Assembly: GCA_018712515.1 (NCBI GenBank)
Contig: DVGW01000015.1
Span: 1 to 53,492, forward strand
Direction: 5' to 3'
Source: Aphodovivens avicola
GTDB taxonomy: Bacteria > Actinomycetota > Coriobacteriia > Coriobacteriales > Eggerthellaceae
DNA length: 53,492 bases
Shown here: positions 52,576-53,492 of the stretch, one piece after another
Position numbering within the stretch: the stretch's first letter is position 1
How the letters are laid out: every line of letters begins with the position of its first letter
Notes under the pieces: model-generated
What the model was told of the DNA's origin: nothing
Database searches by the model: none
What the model saw: the letters and a program-made list of their open reading frames with translations, nothing else
Program-made: the position numbers and the translations under genes

Positions 52576-53492
52576 CAACTTTGTCACCCCGTTCTTTTCT
52601 GAAGCACTGAGCAATCTGGCTTCTTGATACTATCGTCTGAATAATTGCAGTGGGCAAAATGCATATCACATTAGCCCAGACAATACCTATCCATCCAAAG
52701 CTTACAAGCATGATAGATAAAGGAATTTTAATTAAAGCTCCCACACCAAGCCCTAGTAGCTGGGTTTTTAATTTTCCCATGGCATTTGCAACACAAGTCG
52801 ATGCATTCAATAACACCATGCTAGACGATAGCCCAGCAAATGCAATTGCATATGACGGAACCGCTGATACGGATGCCTCATTTCCCAACCACACCTGAAA
52901 CACGATTGGCAAAAGCGGTATGACAGAGAAGCAAAGCAAAGATGTCGCTATAGCCGAAATAACAAACCTGGAATGAATTCGCTTTATCCAAGCCAATCTG
53001 CCTTCTTCAAAGGCTTTCCCCATCGAGCTCCAGAGAGGCTGCACTGCTAAAGAAAAGAGAGTTACTGCAAGATTGAAGAGTCTGTAATATACCGAATAAT
53101 CCACAACATAAGCAGGCGAACACATAGCCGTAATCAAGAATTCATTTGTCGAAGAGATCGCCATTAGCATCAGTTGAACAAAAAAGAATTTACCACCAAG
53201 CCCGCAAACCAGTTTCGCCGATCGCCTAGTTACAGCTTTTACTGTTGGACGCAGCTCGGGATGGGAAACACAAAACATCCGATATGACATGATCAAGAGA
53301 GGAGCATTCATGCTTAGCACTTGTACCCAAGAGACATACAGTAGTTTTTCATCAATATCTAACTCAATGGGAAGCATGATGGCGAAAAGTATTGCAGCAT
53401 TGGAAATCAAGGCAACAAGAGACGGTATTGCAGTTTTTTCAAACGCAAACATAACTGAAGTAATCAGCCGCAGCCACAGTTGAACCAACGTC
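52550..53492 (-). CDS. Oligosaccharide flippase (Wzx/MATE-like), N-terminus beyond window
   Basis: At least 313 residues, open to the window edge. Many hydrophobic helices with short loops, typical of the polysaccharide transporter (PST) family that flips lipid-linked repeat units. Internal features: KFFFVQLMLMAIS, QPLWSSMGKAFEEGR and a C-terminal RSQIAQCF... tail. Strongly AT-rich relative to the neighbouring genes, as expected of transferred O-antigen/capsule genes. Confidence 0.85.
   Translation of the reverse strand, partial: TLVQLWLRLITSVMFAFEKTAIPSLVALISNAAILFAIMLPIELDIDEKLLYVSWVQVLSMNAPLLIMSYRMFCVSHPELRPTVKAVTRRSAKLVCGLGGKFFFVQLMLMAISSTNEFLITAMCSPAYVVDYSVYYRLFNLAVTLFSLAVQPLWSSMGKAFEEGRLAWIKRIHSRFVISAIATSLLCFSVIPLLPIVFQVWLGNEASVSAVPSYAIAFAGLSSSMVLLNASTCVANAMGKLKTQLLGLGVGALIKIPLSIMLVSFGWIGIVWANVICILPTAIIQTIVSRSQIAQCFRKERGDKVDESIAPKH

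Overview
The window is 53 kb of GC-rich bacterial DNA with short gene spacing, mostly minus-strand housekeeping genes, and an AT-richer right end. Gene content and order (asp23-fakA-recG-rsmD-coaD, tig-clpP-clpX-valS, DUF177, an orphan DUF559-like protein, a NYN/LOTUS protein) fit a Gram-positive actinobacterium, most likely class Coriobacteriia. This placement rests on recognition of proteins and gene order, not on a phylogeny.

Layout. 1-3.5 kb: truncated ABC exporter, DUF177 protein, a coiled-coil DivIVA-like protein and thioredoxin. 3.7-7.1 kb (+): patatin-like lipase, Kef-type antiporter, DUF554 membrane protein. 7.2-11.2 kb: thrS, a membrane zinc-ribbon protein and an AEC transporter. 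11.3-17.7 kb (-): a proteostasis block, tig-clpP-clpX-valS. 18.2-21.5 kb: small tail-anchored protein, tRNA-His and two identical tRNA-Lys(CTT), a NYN RNase-fold/LOTUS protein, tRNA-Leu. 21.6-27.3 kb: FtsX-type ABC transporter divergent from an OmpR-type two-component system, with an 11-bp-phased direct-repeat operator between them. 27.6-33.4 kb: NhaP-type antiporter, argS, SPFH protein, flavin-oxidase-fold protein. 33.5-35.8 kb: accessory patch with one orphan nuclease-like gene among repeats. 35.9-46.2 kb: argF, ilvBN, serC, coaD, rsmD, recG, fakA, asp23. 46.3-49.9 kb: defence/toxin-type island (DUF4143 ATPase, frameshifted class II Fic protein, HigBA-type toxin-antitoxin pair). 50.3-53.5 kb: start of a surface-polysaccharide locus (PseG-like, WbjD/FnlC-like epimerase, flippase) with markedly AT-rich DNA in the flippase.

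The most unusual feature is non-coding. Around the orphan gene at 33.9-35.1 kb sit three elements of exactly 58 bp, each bounded by CTAAATCG and CGATTTAG but with unrelated 42-bp interiors. A fourth left arm lies where a trinucleotide microsatellite begins. Several intergenic gaps also carry strict-period arrays (20, 23, 23 and 29 bp), each with its own unit, some with internal dyads that co-vary. Separate hairpin families (AGAAAAAGGGAC and TGTGACAGGGGAC types) sit at gene ends. No transposase, integrase, CRISPR array or rRNA was found.
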